The notes beneath the pieces were generated by a model. That model had not been told where the DNA came from and did no database searches. It worked only from the letters and a program-made list of their open reading frames with translations. A stretch of DNA of 64,000 nucleotides from Microlunatus speluncae (GTDB taxonomy: Bacteria; Actinomycetota; Actinomycetes; Propionibacteriales; Propionibacteriaceae), in contig NZ_VKCZ01000002.1 in assembly GCF_009299835.1 (NCBI RefSeq), positions 62,001-126,000 of the forward strand, in the 5' to 3' direction. This document shows, in pieces, positions 33,943 through 41,689 of this stretch. Numbering within the stretch: the stretch's first letter is position 1; every line of letters starts with the position of its first letter. The position numbers and the translations under genes are program-made.

Positions 33943-36677
33943 CAGGTTGCTCCCATCGACACCAAGTAATTCAGAGGCCAATGGCAGCTCAGGAACAGAG
34001 CAAGTCGTCCATTCAGTTGGTCGTGCCAGCTGTTGTCGCCTACCGAGGCGCCCACGGCCATCTCCACCGTGGACGGAACCTCGGACCCGAACGCGAGCGT
34101 ATGCCAGTCACTGGTAGGGACGTACCATCTTGGCTCGTCGGGCTCGCACTTCGTAGTCCGCCCGACGATTCGTGCATACATCGCGTCACTCACATGGGCG
34201 GCAAGCTCGTCTACGTTGACCACGTGCGCCAGAGCCTTCGAACGAGAAGCGATCGCGGACTCGACTGCATGTGAAACAGAGCAGTCCCGCAATCTCGAGT
34301 CCAGCCCACGAACCGCATCGAGAATCGCCGGTTGGGGCACCGGCATCAACTCTCCCGTGAGATGTGACAGCACGCTCAGTTCCGCCCACAAAGCAAGGAT
34401 CTGGTCGGACTGCAGAATCTTCTGGGCTTCGCGGATCTGGCGGAGGGTGCAGGGAGATTCCACGCAATCGGAGCCGCAGGTGACGCTGCGGCGACCGACG
34501 AGGTCGGCTGCGGTCGCCGGCTCGACGTCGGCGCTCTCTCGATCGGTGCCGTCGGGCATGGCGGTCAGGACCGGGTAGTCCATGCCGTCGGTGAAGACGG
34601 CGGCTTGGCCGGGTGGGAGGGTGACCAGGTAGTTGGACTGGGCTTCGGTGAGGTTCATGGTGGCGCCGACGGCGTCGCGGTCGTCCTGGGCGGGCAGGCG
34701 GTGGACGATCTTGATCGCGGTGTTCTTGATTGCGTCGGGGAGCAGCTTGGACGGGATCTGCTCGGCGATCACCAGGCCTTCGCCGTAGGCCCTGATCTCG
34801 GCCAGCAGGCCGGCGAACATTTCGACCGCGTGGGCGGCCGGGCCCTCGGTGGCGTTGCGGAGCAGGCGGTGGGCCTCCTCGAAGACGCTCAGGTGTCGCA
34901 GGCCGACCGACGCGCCGCGTTCCTTCTTCTGCAGCAGGCGCAGGTGCTCGACCAGCCTGATCAACACGGTGCCCATCAGGAACGCCTTGTCCCGGTCGTC
35001 GCCGACGTCCTCGATCTCGAACACCACGTTGGACCGCAGCAGCGCCTCAAGATCAAGCGGGTGACCGCCCTCGAAGAAGCGGCCGGTGGTGCCGAGGCGG
35101 AGGCTGGCCAGCCGGACGGCGATGAAGCCGCGCACGTTGTCGGTGATCTCCCGGCCGTAGCCGATGTCTTCGACCACCTCGGTCGCCGTCCGCTGCAGGT
35201 CGCCGAGGGTCGGAAAGCGCGGCGTGACCGCCGGGTTGACCGGCTCGCCGAGGGCCAGATCCCAGCCCAGTTCTTCGTAGCACCGGGTCAGGGCGGCGGC
35301 CAGGACCTGCGGGAACGGCTCGTCGGCTTCGAACGCGGCGAGGAACAGGGCCCGGACCAGATCGAGGTGGGTCTGCAGCGGGTAGCGACGGCCGTCGGCG
35401 TCGACGCCCGGCTCGAGCGGGTTCAGGCCGGCCGGCAGCTGATCGGGATCGCCGGGGCGGATCGCCACCACCCGATGCGCCGTGCCGGCGAGGCGCGCGG
35501 CCATCAGGCGGTATTCGGCCTTCGCCGGTTCGACGACCAGCCAGGGCAAGCCTTGCTCGGTCGCGGTCTCCAGCAGGCCGCGGATGGTTTGCGATTTGCC
35601 GCCGCCGGTCGCACCGCAGACGAACGTGTGCCGATTGAGGCTCGAACGGGTCGCCACCAGGTCGCCCGCCGGGCGGCGTTGCCGGTCGAGCACCGTGCCC
35701 AGTCGCAGCCCGTCCGTCGCCGCGCCGCCGGATCCGAGCTGCACCTCCGGCGTGACGTCGAACTCCGGCGCGAGCCGGAACCGCACCCCGGGGATCTCGA
35801 TCGCCGGCGGCACCGCGACCGCGGCCAGCAGGTGCGAGCTGACGAAGTCGTCCGGATCGTCCGATTCTCCGTCGGAGCCGGTCAGCAGGGACTGCAGGGT
35901 GCCCGTGGTGCGGGTCGGGGTCAGGGTGTACGGCAGCTCGTCGGTGTCGGTCGAGGCGCTGACCAGGGCGGCGATCCGGGCCGCGGCCTCGGGCGACTCG
36001 CCGCCGGCGGCGAACCGCAGCCGCCACAATCCGCCGGTCACGGCCTGGTTCAGCTCGCGGTGTCGCGCCTGCAGCTGCTCGGCCCGGACGGCATAGTCCG
36101 GCGACGACTCTGCCCTGGTCGCGGCGCGCCGCTGCTGGTTGGAGGCGTCCGCGATCAGTTCCTCGAGCGTCACTCCGTCGACCGGCTCGGCCAGCACCAG
36201 CCAGCTGAACGGCTCCTGCCAGACGCCCAACAGGCAGTCTTCCAACGATGGGCCTGCCGGCACCGGTGCCGCGGCGGACCGGCGCGACTCCTCGACGGCC
36301 AGGGGGTCGCTGACGACCCGGATCGGCGCCCAGTTCGCGACCTGGCCGAGGGTCTCGGCCAGCGCCCCCGGAGGCGTACGGCGACCGGCGGCGCCGACCG
36401 GCAGGCTCAACCGGGCCGTCTGCCGCGGATACGGATCGGCCGACACCAGCCCGCTTCCCGCCACGTGGACCTGGACCGGTCCGGACCCGGTCGGCCGGTG
36501 CCAGCAGACCGCGACCGGTCCGGCATCCGCGTGGTAGGCCGAGATCAGGGCGGCCAGACGACGACTCCGGTCCGAGGTCGGCTCGGCCGATTCCGGCGGC
36601 CGCGGCAACTCGGTGACCAGACAGCCGGCCAGGTCGCCCAACTGCTGCCACATCGACTGCCGACTCCCGCTGGTCAT
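33942..36677 (-). CDS. HerA/FtsK-like (DUF87) P-loop ATPase
   Basis: A 911-residue protein. Residues 1 to ~330 are a variable N-terminal part. Walker A is G-A-T-G-G-G-K361-S; Walker B near 600 is L-S-V-F-E-E-A-H, where the second acidic residue and His fit HerA/VirB4-type motors; an arginine-finger-like region follows (A-E-I-R-A-Y-G-E-G). The last ~180 residues contain a C-x-x-x-C-x-x-x-x-C cluster and have lower GC than the rest of the gene. No membrane span is seen. It is divergent from a membrane RecA-fold protein and coupled to the calpain-like gene. Confidence 0.88.
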   Translation of the reverse strand: MTSGSRQSMWQQLGDLAGCLVTELPRPPESAEPTSDRSRRLAALISAYHADAGPVAVCWHRPTGSGPVQVHVAGSGLVSADPYPRQTARLSLPVGAAGRRTPPGALAETLGQVANWAPIRVVSDPLAVEESRRSAAAPVPAGPSLEDCLLGVWQEPFSWLVLAEPVDGVTLEELIADASNQQRRAATRAESSPDYAVRAEQLQARHRELNQAVTGGLWRLRFAAGGESPEAAARIAALVSASTDTDELPYTLTPTRTTGTLQSLLTGSDGESDDPDDFVSSHLLAAVAVPPAIEIPGVRFRLAPEFDVTPEVQLGSGGAATDGLRLGTVLDRQRRPAGDLVATRSSLNRHTFVCGATGGGKSQTIRGLLETATEQGLPWLVVEPAKAEYRLMAARLAGTAHRVVAIRPGDPDQLPAGLNPLEPGVDADGRRYPLQTHLDLVRALFLAAFEADEPFPQVLAAALTRCYEELGWDLALGEPVNPAVTPRFPTLGDLQRTATEVVEDIGYGREITDNVRGFIAVRLASLRLGTTGRFFEGGHPLDLEALLRSNVVFEIEDVGDDRDKAFLMGTVLIRLVEHLRLLQKKERGASVGLRHLSVFEEAHRLLRNATEGPAAHAVEMFAGLLAEIRAYGEGLVIAEQIPSKLLPDAIKNTAIKIVHRLPAQDDRDAVGATMNLTEAQSNYLVTLPPGQAAVFTDGMDYPVLTAMPDGTDRESADVEPATAADLVGRRSVTCGSDCVESPCTLRQIREAQKILQSDQILALWAELSVLSHLTGELMPVPQPAILDAVRGLDSRLRDCSVSHAVESAIASRSKALAHVVNVDELAAHVSDAMYARIVGRTTKCEPDEPRWYVPTSDWHTLAFGSEVPSTVEMAVGASVGDNSWHDQLNGRLALFLSCHWPLNYLVSMGAT

Positions 36678-36818
36678 GGTGATGGACAACTTAGCCCGCG
36701 ATCGGGGCCGAACTGAAGAGGCTGGCGGGCCGTCGGCGCTCGCGGAGCCGAAGTGACCCATAGGCGGCTGATATTTTGAACGTCCCTGCCCCCTGATGCT
36801 GCGGTCGGAGCTTGACAG

Positions 36819-38948
36819 ATGCCCTCCTCGACACCCGTGAACGGCGCGGACCTGGCGGCGCGGTCGCGCCTGTTCCATCCGGGCGAACGGCTCGGTTGGG
36901 TGTTTCGCGACCGGACCCGGTTCGCCCGCCCGTTCGCCGAGGAGCAGCCCGCTCCCCCGACGATTCCGCTGCACCTGGTGAGCGGACCCGAACGGATCGA
37001 CACCAGCTTCAAGAACACCAAGACGCTCGCCCTGGTCCTGTTCTGGGTCGGCGGCATCCTCTCCCTGGTCCTCGGCATCTACAACGCGCTCGCCGTGCCC
37101 GGCGGTGACTTCTGGCGCTTCCTGCTCGGCGGCCTGTTGATCACGGCGATCGCGACGGTGGCGGTGTTGATCTTCGCCTCGTACCGCCGCCGGACCAAGA
37201 TCAAGGCGATCGACTCGGGCAAGGAGCAGCACCTGCGGAACTGTGATCAACAGTACGAGGAGTGGGTCGGGCGCGGTGCCGACTGGGAGCAGACCGAACG
37301 GGTCCGCGTTGATCAACTTCCGGAGTGGGGTGCGGCGACGACTCCGCCGGAGACCCGCCGGCTGGACATCTTCGGCGGCAACCTGTGGGCCTGGCAGGCG
37401 TTCCTCACCGTGTACGGGACCTCGGCCCTGGCCCAGCATCCGGTGATCATGCTCGACCTGTCCCGGGAGATCGTCAGTGAGGAGCTCGCCCGGACCGCCG
37501 ATGCCGCCGGCGTGCCGGTGGACGCCCAACTGCTGCCGGATCAGCTCACCACCACGACCCTGCTCTCCGATCTCAGCGGCACTCAGATCGTCGACGCGGT
37601 GATCGAATCGATGTACGCCGACGACGACGCCTCCAGCCGGTCCGAGCGCACGATCGATCACCGGTTCCTCACCGCGATCGCCGATCAGCTCGGCGACACC
37701 TTCACCCTGGCCCGGCTGGCTGCCGGGCTGCGGGCCCTGATGGACCAGTCCGACGTCGACGGTGTGCTGTCCGCCAAGGAACAGAATCACCTCGCCGACG
37801 AGCTGTTCTCGGTCGACCTCCGGCGGCACTCGGCCGACCGGCTGCAGCGCCTCGAGTCCTACCTCCAGCCGCTGCAACGGCTCGGCAGTCAGGGCGTCGA
37901 TTCCCGTCCCGGCTATCTGACCTGCATGGCGCTGGCCAGCGACGCCAACAACGTGCACAGCGAGTTCCTGACCGACCTGTTGGTGCAGTGGCTGACCCAC
38001 CGGATCGTCGGCGACTACTACCTGACGAAGCCGGAAGTGATCATCGTCGGCGCCGATTCGATCAAGCTGCGGCACCTCGAGCGACTCTCCGATGCCTGTG
38101 AACGACGCGGGATCCGGATCACCATGATGTTCCGCAACCTGCGCGGTGACGCCGAGAACTTCATCGGTCGTGGACTGGCCGGGTTCATGCGACTGGGCAA
38201 CGCCACCGAGGCCGGCCGGGCCGCCGATCACATCGGCCGGGAGCACAAGTTCGTGGTCAGCCAACTCACCGCGACCCTCGGCGGCAACGAGACCCACACC
38301 ACCGGCGACAGCTCCGGCTCGGCCGTCGCCGAGGGCATCAACGTGTCGACCTCGGCCGGCTGGACCAAGAACTGGACCAAGGGCCGCAACGCCACCTTCC
38401 GCGACGGCGAGTGGGGTCCGACCGACACTTCCAAGAACAAGTCCTTCGGTCGCACCGAGAGTGAGACCACCAGCGAAGGCAAGAACTTCTCGGAGACCCG
38501 GAACTGGTCGGTCACCCGCTCGTTCGCCGAGGGCACCAACTGGACCAACGCGAACACCAACCAGCGGGTCCAGGAGTACGTCGTCGAGCCGGTGGTCCTG
38601 CAGAACCTGCCGGACCACCTGATGCTGGTGGTCGAACCGCAGCGCGGCCGGCAGGCGAATCTGGTCCCGGTCGAGTTCGATCCGGCGATCGTCACCCTCC
38701 CAGGGGTCAGCATGGAGCCGCTGACCGCCACCCCGGAGCCGGTCGAAGCTCAGCATCGAATCGCCGCCGACGACGAGGAGCAGCGTTCGGCCGGAGCCGG
38801 TGATCAACCGGCGGCCCTGACGTCGGAGCTGTCCCAGCCGTTCGGCTTCGACGACACCGACGTCGCGACCTTCCTCGACGCCCCGGAGCCGGCCGCCGAG
38901 CCCGAACCGTACCCGTTCCCGCGGGATCAGCGGCGCGACGCCGAGTGA
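36819..38948 (+). CDS. Two-pass membrane protein, degenerate TraM/VirD4-like RecA fold
   Basis: A 709-residue protein with two membrane segments at about 69-92 and 102-123. The following domain has strands and helices like those of FtsK/VirD4 coupling proteins (V-I-M-L-D-L-S, V-I-I-V-G-A-D, R-I-T-M-M-F-R-N-L). The Walker A position reads F-G-G-N-L-W-A-W-Q, with no GK[ST], so ATP hydrolysis is unlikely. Residues ~507-590 are a Gly/Ser/Thr/Asn region with regularly spaced Trp and Phe (W-T, W-S). The C-terminus is acidic and Pro-rich. CGGAG precedes the ATG. Likely a membrane anchor for the divergent ATPase. Confidence 0.75.
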   Translation: MPSSTPVNGADLAARSRLFHPGERLGWVFRDRTRFARPFAEEQPAPPTIPLHLVSGPERIDTSFKNTKTLALVLFWVGGILSLVLGIYNALAVPGGDFWRFLLGGLLITAIATVAVLIFASYRRRTKIKAIDSGKEQHLRNCDQQYEEWVGRGADWEQTERVRVDQLPEWGAATTPPETRRLDIFGGNLWAWQAFLTVYGTSALAQHPVIMLDLSREIVSEELARTADAAGVPVDAQLLPDQLTTTTLLSDLSGTQIVDAVIESMYADDDASSRSERTIDHRFLTAIADQLGDTFTLARLAAGLRALMDQSDVDGVLSAKEQNHLADELFSVDLRRHSADRLQRLESYLQPLQRLGSQGVDSRPGYLTCMALASDANNVHSEFLTDLLVQWLTHRIVGDYYLTKPEVIIVGADSIKLRHLERLSDACERRGIRITMMFRNLRGDAENFIGRGLAGFMRLGNATEAGRAADHIGREHKFVVSQLTATLGGNETHTTGDSSGSAVAEGINVSTSAGWTKNWTKGRNATFRDGEWGPTDTSKNKSFGRTESETTSEGKNFSETRNWSVTRSFAEGTNWTNANTNQRVQEYVVEPVVLQNLPDHLMLVVEPQRGRQANLVPVEFDPAIVTLPGVSMEPLTATPEPVEAQHRIAADDEEQRSAGAGDQPAALTSELSQPFGFDDTDVATFLDAPEPAAEPEPYPFPRDQRRDAE

Positions 38949-38962
38949 TCAACTGAAGTAGC

Positions 38963-40063
38963 TCAGGGCTTGAGGACTCCGGTCAACCGGTCGTAGCGGT
39001 GCACGGTAGTGCTGCTGTTGCGCGAGTCCTGGAGATCGACGACGTCGAAGATCATGATCCCGTGCCGCACATCGTCACTGGTCTTGATCACCAGCCAGGG
39101 CTCACCGTCTCGCACCACACTGACGTCCTGCCGCAGATCACCGCTCGGGCCGGGCATCATCGAGTACGTGTGCTCGTCGGGCGTGATGATGTCCAGCCCG
39201 CCGTCCTCCCGGATCACCGTGGTCGCGACCAGGTTGTCGGCGAAGTCGTACATCGGAGCGGGATCGCCAACGTAGTACTTCTGCCGCCCCTGACCACTGA
39301 CGTCCATCCCGTTGTAGAAGTTCTTGCCCTCCGCGTCGAACCAGAAGTGCGGCAGATAGGCCTTCGCGCTGGTGTTCGGGCCGGCGTAGTAGGTCAGATG
39401 CCAGTGCGGCGGGTTGTCCGGATGCAGCGTGTTGTTGGTCTCGAAGCCCATCAGATACCAGGTGTGCCCCTTCGACGCGGCGGTCGCGGCGAGTCCGGAG
39501 TCGATCAAGATCGCGTTGCTGGCCACCAGATAGCTGATCACCGAGGTCACCTGGCCGGCCGGCCACGGCACCGTGGTCCAGGGACCGGCCACCCGGTCCG
39601 GATCGTTGTGCTCGATCCGCCACTGCAGCCCGGGCGGGGTCGGCAGCGCGCTCCACACCTGGATCGTCGGCTGATCGGCATTCGTCGTCGCCGCCGTCAC
39701 CGGCACGGTGAAGGTCACCGTGTCCGCCGCCGGCCGGTCGAACGTCAGGTGGTTGTCGCGCCAGATGACGTCGCGGATCCGCTCCCCCGGCCAGCGGACG
39801 GTCACCGGGATCCCGGCAACGCTGCGCGGACCCTGGATGAACGTGTAGTACTCGGCCCGGCTGGCCACGTTGAACTTGTCCCCCGTCACGAAGGAGTATC
39901 CCTCGGGCAGGGTGATCTCCGGGGCGGCCGGCTCACCGGGATAGGCCCGCACGATCCGGATGCCGGCGTACGCGGGCTGTTCGGCCGCCGTCACCACGGC
40001 CGGAGTCAGCGAAACGATCATGGCCGCGAGGGCGGCGACAAGAACCAACAAGCGGCGTCTCAT
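38963..40063 (-). CDS. Secreted protein of unknown function
   Basis: A 366-residue protein. The ATG at 40063 begins a clear signal peptide (M-R-R-R-L-L-V-L-V-A-A-L-A-A ... A-V-V-T-A-A). The mature part is beta-rich with aromatic stretches such as H-W-H-L-T-Y-Y-A-G-P and Y-L-P-H-F-W-F. It contains no catalytic motif or repeat I recognise. It ends 14 nt from the stop of the convergent coupling-like gene; cassette membership is uncertain. GC is normal. Confidence 0.75.
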   Translation of the reverse strand: MRRRLLVLVAALAAMIVSLTPAVVTAAEQPAYAGIRIVRAYPGEPAAPEITLPEGYSFVTGDKFNVASRAEYYTFIQGPRSVAGIPVTVRWPGERIRDVIWRDNHLTFDRPAADTVTFTVPVTAATTNADQPTIQVWSALPTPPGLQWRIEHNDPDRVAGPWTTVPWPAGQVTSVISYLVASNAILIDSGLAATAASKGHTWYLMGFETNNTLHPDNPPHWHLTYYAGPNTSAKAYLPHFWFDAEGKNFYNGMDVSGQGRQKYYVGDPAPMYDFADNLVATTVIREDGGLDIITPDEHTYSMMPGPSGDLRQDVSVVRDGEPWLVIKTSDDVRHGIMIFDVVDLQDSRNSSTTVHRYDRLTGVLKP

Positions 40064-40217
40064 AGGCGAAAAACAATCACATGACGGACGCCCGATCAAG
40101 GGTCCGCCGGGTCGCCGAGACAAGCTTCGCGTAGCATTCACCGGCCGCGGTACCGGCCGACATCTCGGTCCCCCTCCGGCGCCGACCCCGGCCGTCGATC
40201 CCCGTACGATCACGGTC

Positions 40218-41351
40218 GTGAACCGTGAGTTGCTCGAGACGTTCGGTCTCGACCCCGACGTCGTCCATCTGAACCACGGCTCCTATGGCTGCGCGCCGAT
40301 CCGGGTCCGCCAGGCAGCCGAGCGCTGGCGGGACCGGGCCGAACGCAATCCGCACCGCTTCAACGGGCGTGAACTGCTTGGCCTGGTCGGCCAGGCTCGG
40401 CAGCGCGGCGCCGAGTTCCTCGGCGTCGAGCCCGACTCGGTCGGCCTGGTCCGCAACGTCTCCGAGGGCGTCTCGTCGGTGCTCGGCTCGCTCGACCTGG
40501 CGGCCGGGGACGAGATCGTGCTCTGCAACCACGGCTACGGCGCGGTCCGGATCGCCGCCGAGAGCTGGGCCGGTCGCCGCGGCGCCACGGTCAAGATCGC
40601 CGAATTTGATCTTGGTGCGACCGACCAGGAGATCGTCGCCGCCTTCACCGACCGGTGCGGACCGCGGACCCGGCTGGTGGTGGTCGACCAGATCACCGCC
40701 CCGACCGCAACGGTGCTCCCGGTCGCCGCGGTGGCGGCGGCCGTCGACGCGCCGGTGCTGGCCGACGCCGCCCACGTGCCGGGCACCCTGCCGACCGACA
40801 TCGCCGGGCTCGGCGTCGCCTACTGGATCGGCAACCTGCACAAGTGGGCCTACACCCCGCGTGGCACCGCGCTGTTGTGGACCCGGCCCGACCTGCGCGA
40901 TCGCACCTATCCGGCGACCCTGAACTGGATGCTCAACGACGGCTACTCGGTCGGTTTCGATCACCCCGGCACCTGGGACTACGCCGGCTGGCTGGCCCTC
41001 GGCGACGGTCTCGACTTCTGGGCCGAGCTCGGCGGCTGGGCCCAGGTCGACCGGCAGTCCGACCTGGTCGGCGCCGCCCAACGGCACCTGGCCGAGACCT
41101 TCGGCACCGAACTGGACGGGATCACCGACAGCCCGGCCCCGACGATGCGGATGGTCCGGCTGCCCGGCGGTTCCGCCGCCACCCTCGGCGAGGTCAAGAT
41201 CATCTCCGGGCGGCTGGCCGAGGAGCATGCGATCGAGGCGGCCGTCGGCTTCCACGGCACCCCGATGATCCGGCTCGCCGCCGCCCCGTACAACACCGCC
41301 GACGACTACGACCGGCTGGCCGAGGCGGTCGGCAAGCTCATCGCCGGCTAG
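40218..41351 (+). CDS. Class V aminotransferase-fold PLP enzyme (isopenicillin-N-epimerase-like)
   Basis: A 377-residue protein. N-terminal L-N-H-G-S-Y-G, V-R-N-V-S-E-G-V-S-S-V, the D-x-x-H-V-P-G segment (A-D-A-A-H-V-P-G) and the Schiff-base lysine in N-L-H-K-W-A-Y-T-P-R-G define the family. Members include epimerases, desulfurases and lyases of amino acids. The GTG at 40218 places L-N-H-G near residue 18, as expected. It is separated from the secreted protein gene by ~155 nt, and no partner genes are seen. Confidence 0.88.
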   Translation: MNRELLETFGLDPDVVHLNHGSYGCAPIRVRQAAERWRDRAERNPHRFNGRELLGLVGQARQRGAEFLGVEPDSVGLVRNVSEGVSSVLGSLDLAAGDEIVLCNHGYGAVRIAAESWAGRRGATVKIAEFDLGATDQEIVAAFTDRCGPRTRLVVVDQITAPTATVLPVAAVAAAVDAPVLADAAHVPGTLPTDIAGLGVAYWIGNLHKWAYTPRGTALLWTRPDLRDRTYPATLNWMLNDGYSVGFDHPGTWDYAGWLALGDGLDFWAELGGWAQVDRQSDLVGAAQRHLAETFGTELDGITDSPAPTMRMVRLPGGSAATLGEVKIISGRLAEEHAIEAAVGFHGTPMIRLAAAPYNTADDYDRLAEAVGKLIAG

Positions 41352-41689
41352 CCGGGGCACCCGTAGCTCGACGCACGCGACCCTTACCCGCTCGCGCGAC
41401 CGCTGCAACGGTCGCGCCCGCCGATACCAGTCGCGCCGCCCGAGATCGCCCCGCGGCACCATCGGCGGCTGGTGCGCCGCGGGAATGATGGACGTCGGCG
41501 CGACCGCTACTGAGGTCGCGCCGACAGACAGTGGTCGCGTCGCCAGGCCCGAGCCGGCAGCTGACGGCCGGCAGGCCAACGCGAGCGCCGCCGAAACTCG
41601 TCCCCTTTGCCGCCAAGAAAGTCTCCGAGTCTCAACGGAACGCGCGAGAGCAACCGGTGACGACGGCTAGCGGCGTGGACACCACGCCA
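41352..41689. other. Intergenic region with two hairpins and repeated GTCGCGCC words
   Basis: This 338-nt gap between the PLP enzyme and adnB has no credible ORF. It contains perfect inverted repeats 41394-41402/41409-41417 (9 bp, 6-nt loop) and 41494-41505/41514-41525 (12 bp, 8-nt loop). The word GTCGCGCC or its complement recurs several times. It may hold the convergent terminators of both genes. Confidence 0.6.

Noticed and set aside
34605..36716. 703-residue ORF opposite the HerA-like ATPase
   Set aside because: Antisense shadow; the minus-strand frame has Walker A and B.
36678..38807. N-terminal extension of the ATPase ORF to 38807
   Set aside because: The extension is antisense to the membrane protein gene and has low-complexity shadow composition. 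The ATG at 36677 begins the recognisable protein.
31882..40063. Known defence systems (restriction-modification, CBASS, Gabija, HerA-DUF4297/NurA)
   Set aside because: The HerA-like ATPase has no NurA, Sir2 or DUF4297 nuclease beside it; the partner is a peptidase and a membrane protein, so the known HerA defence types do not fit.
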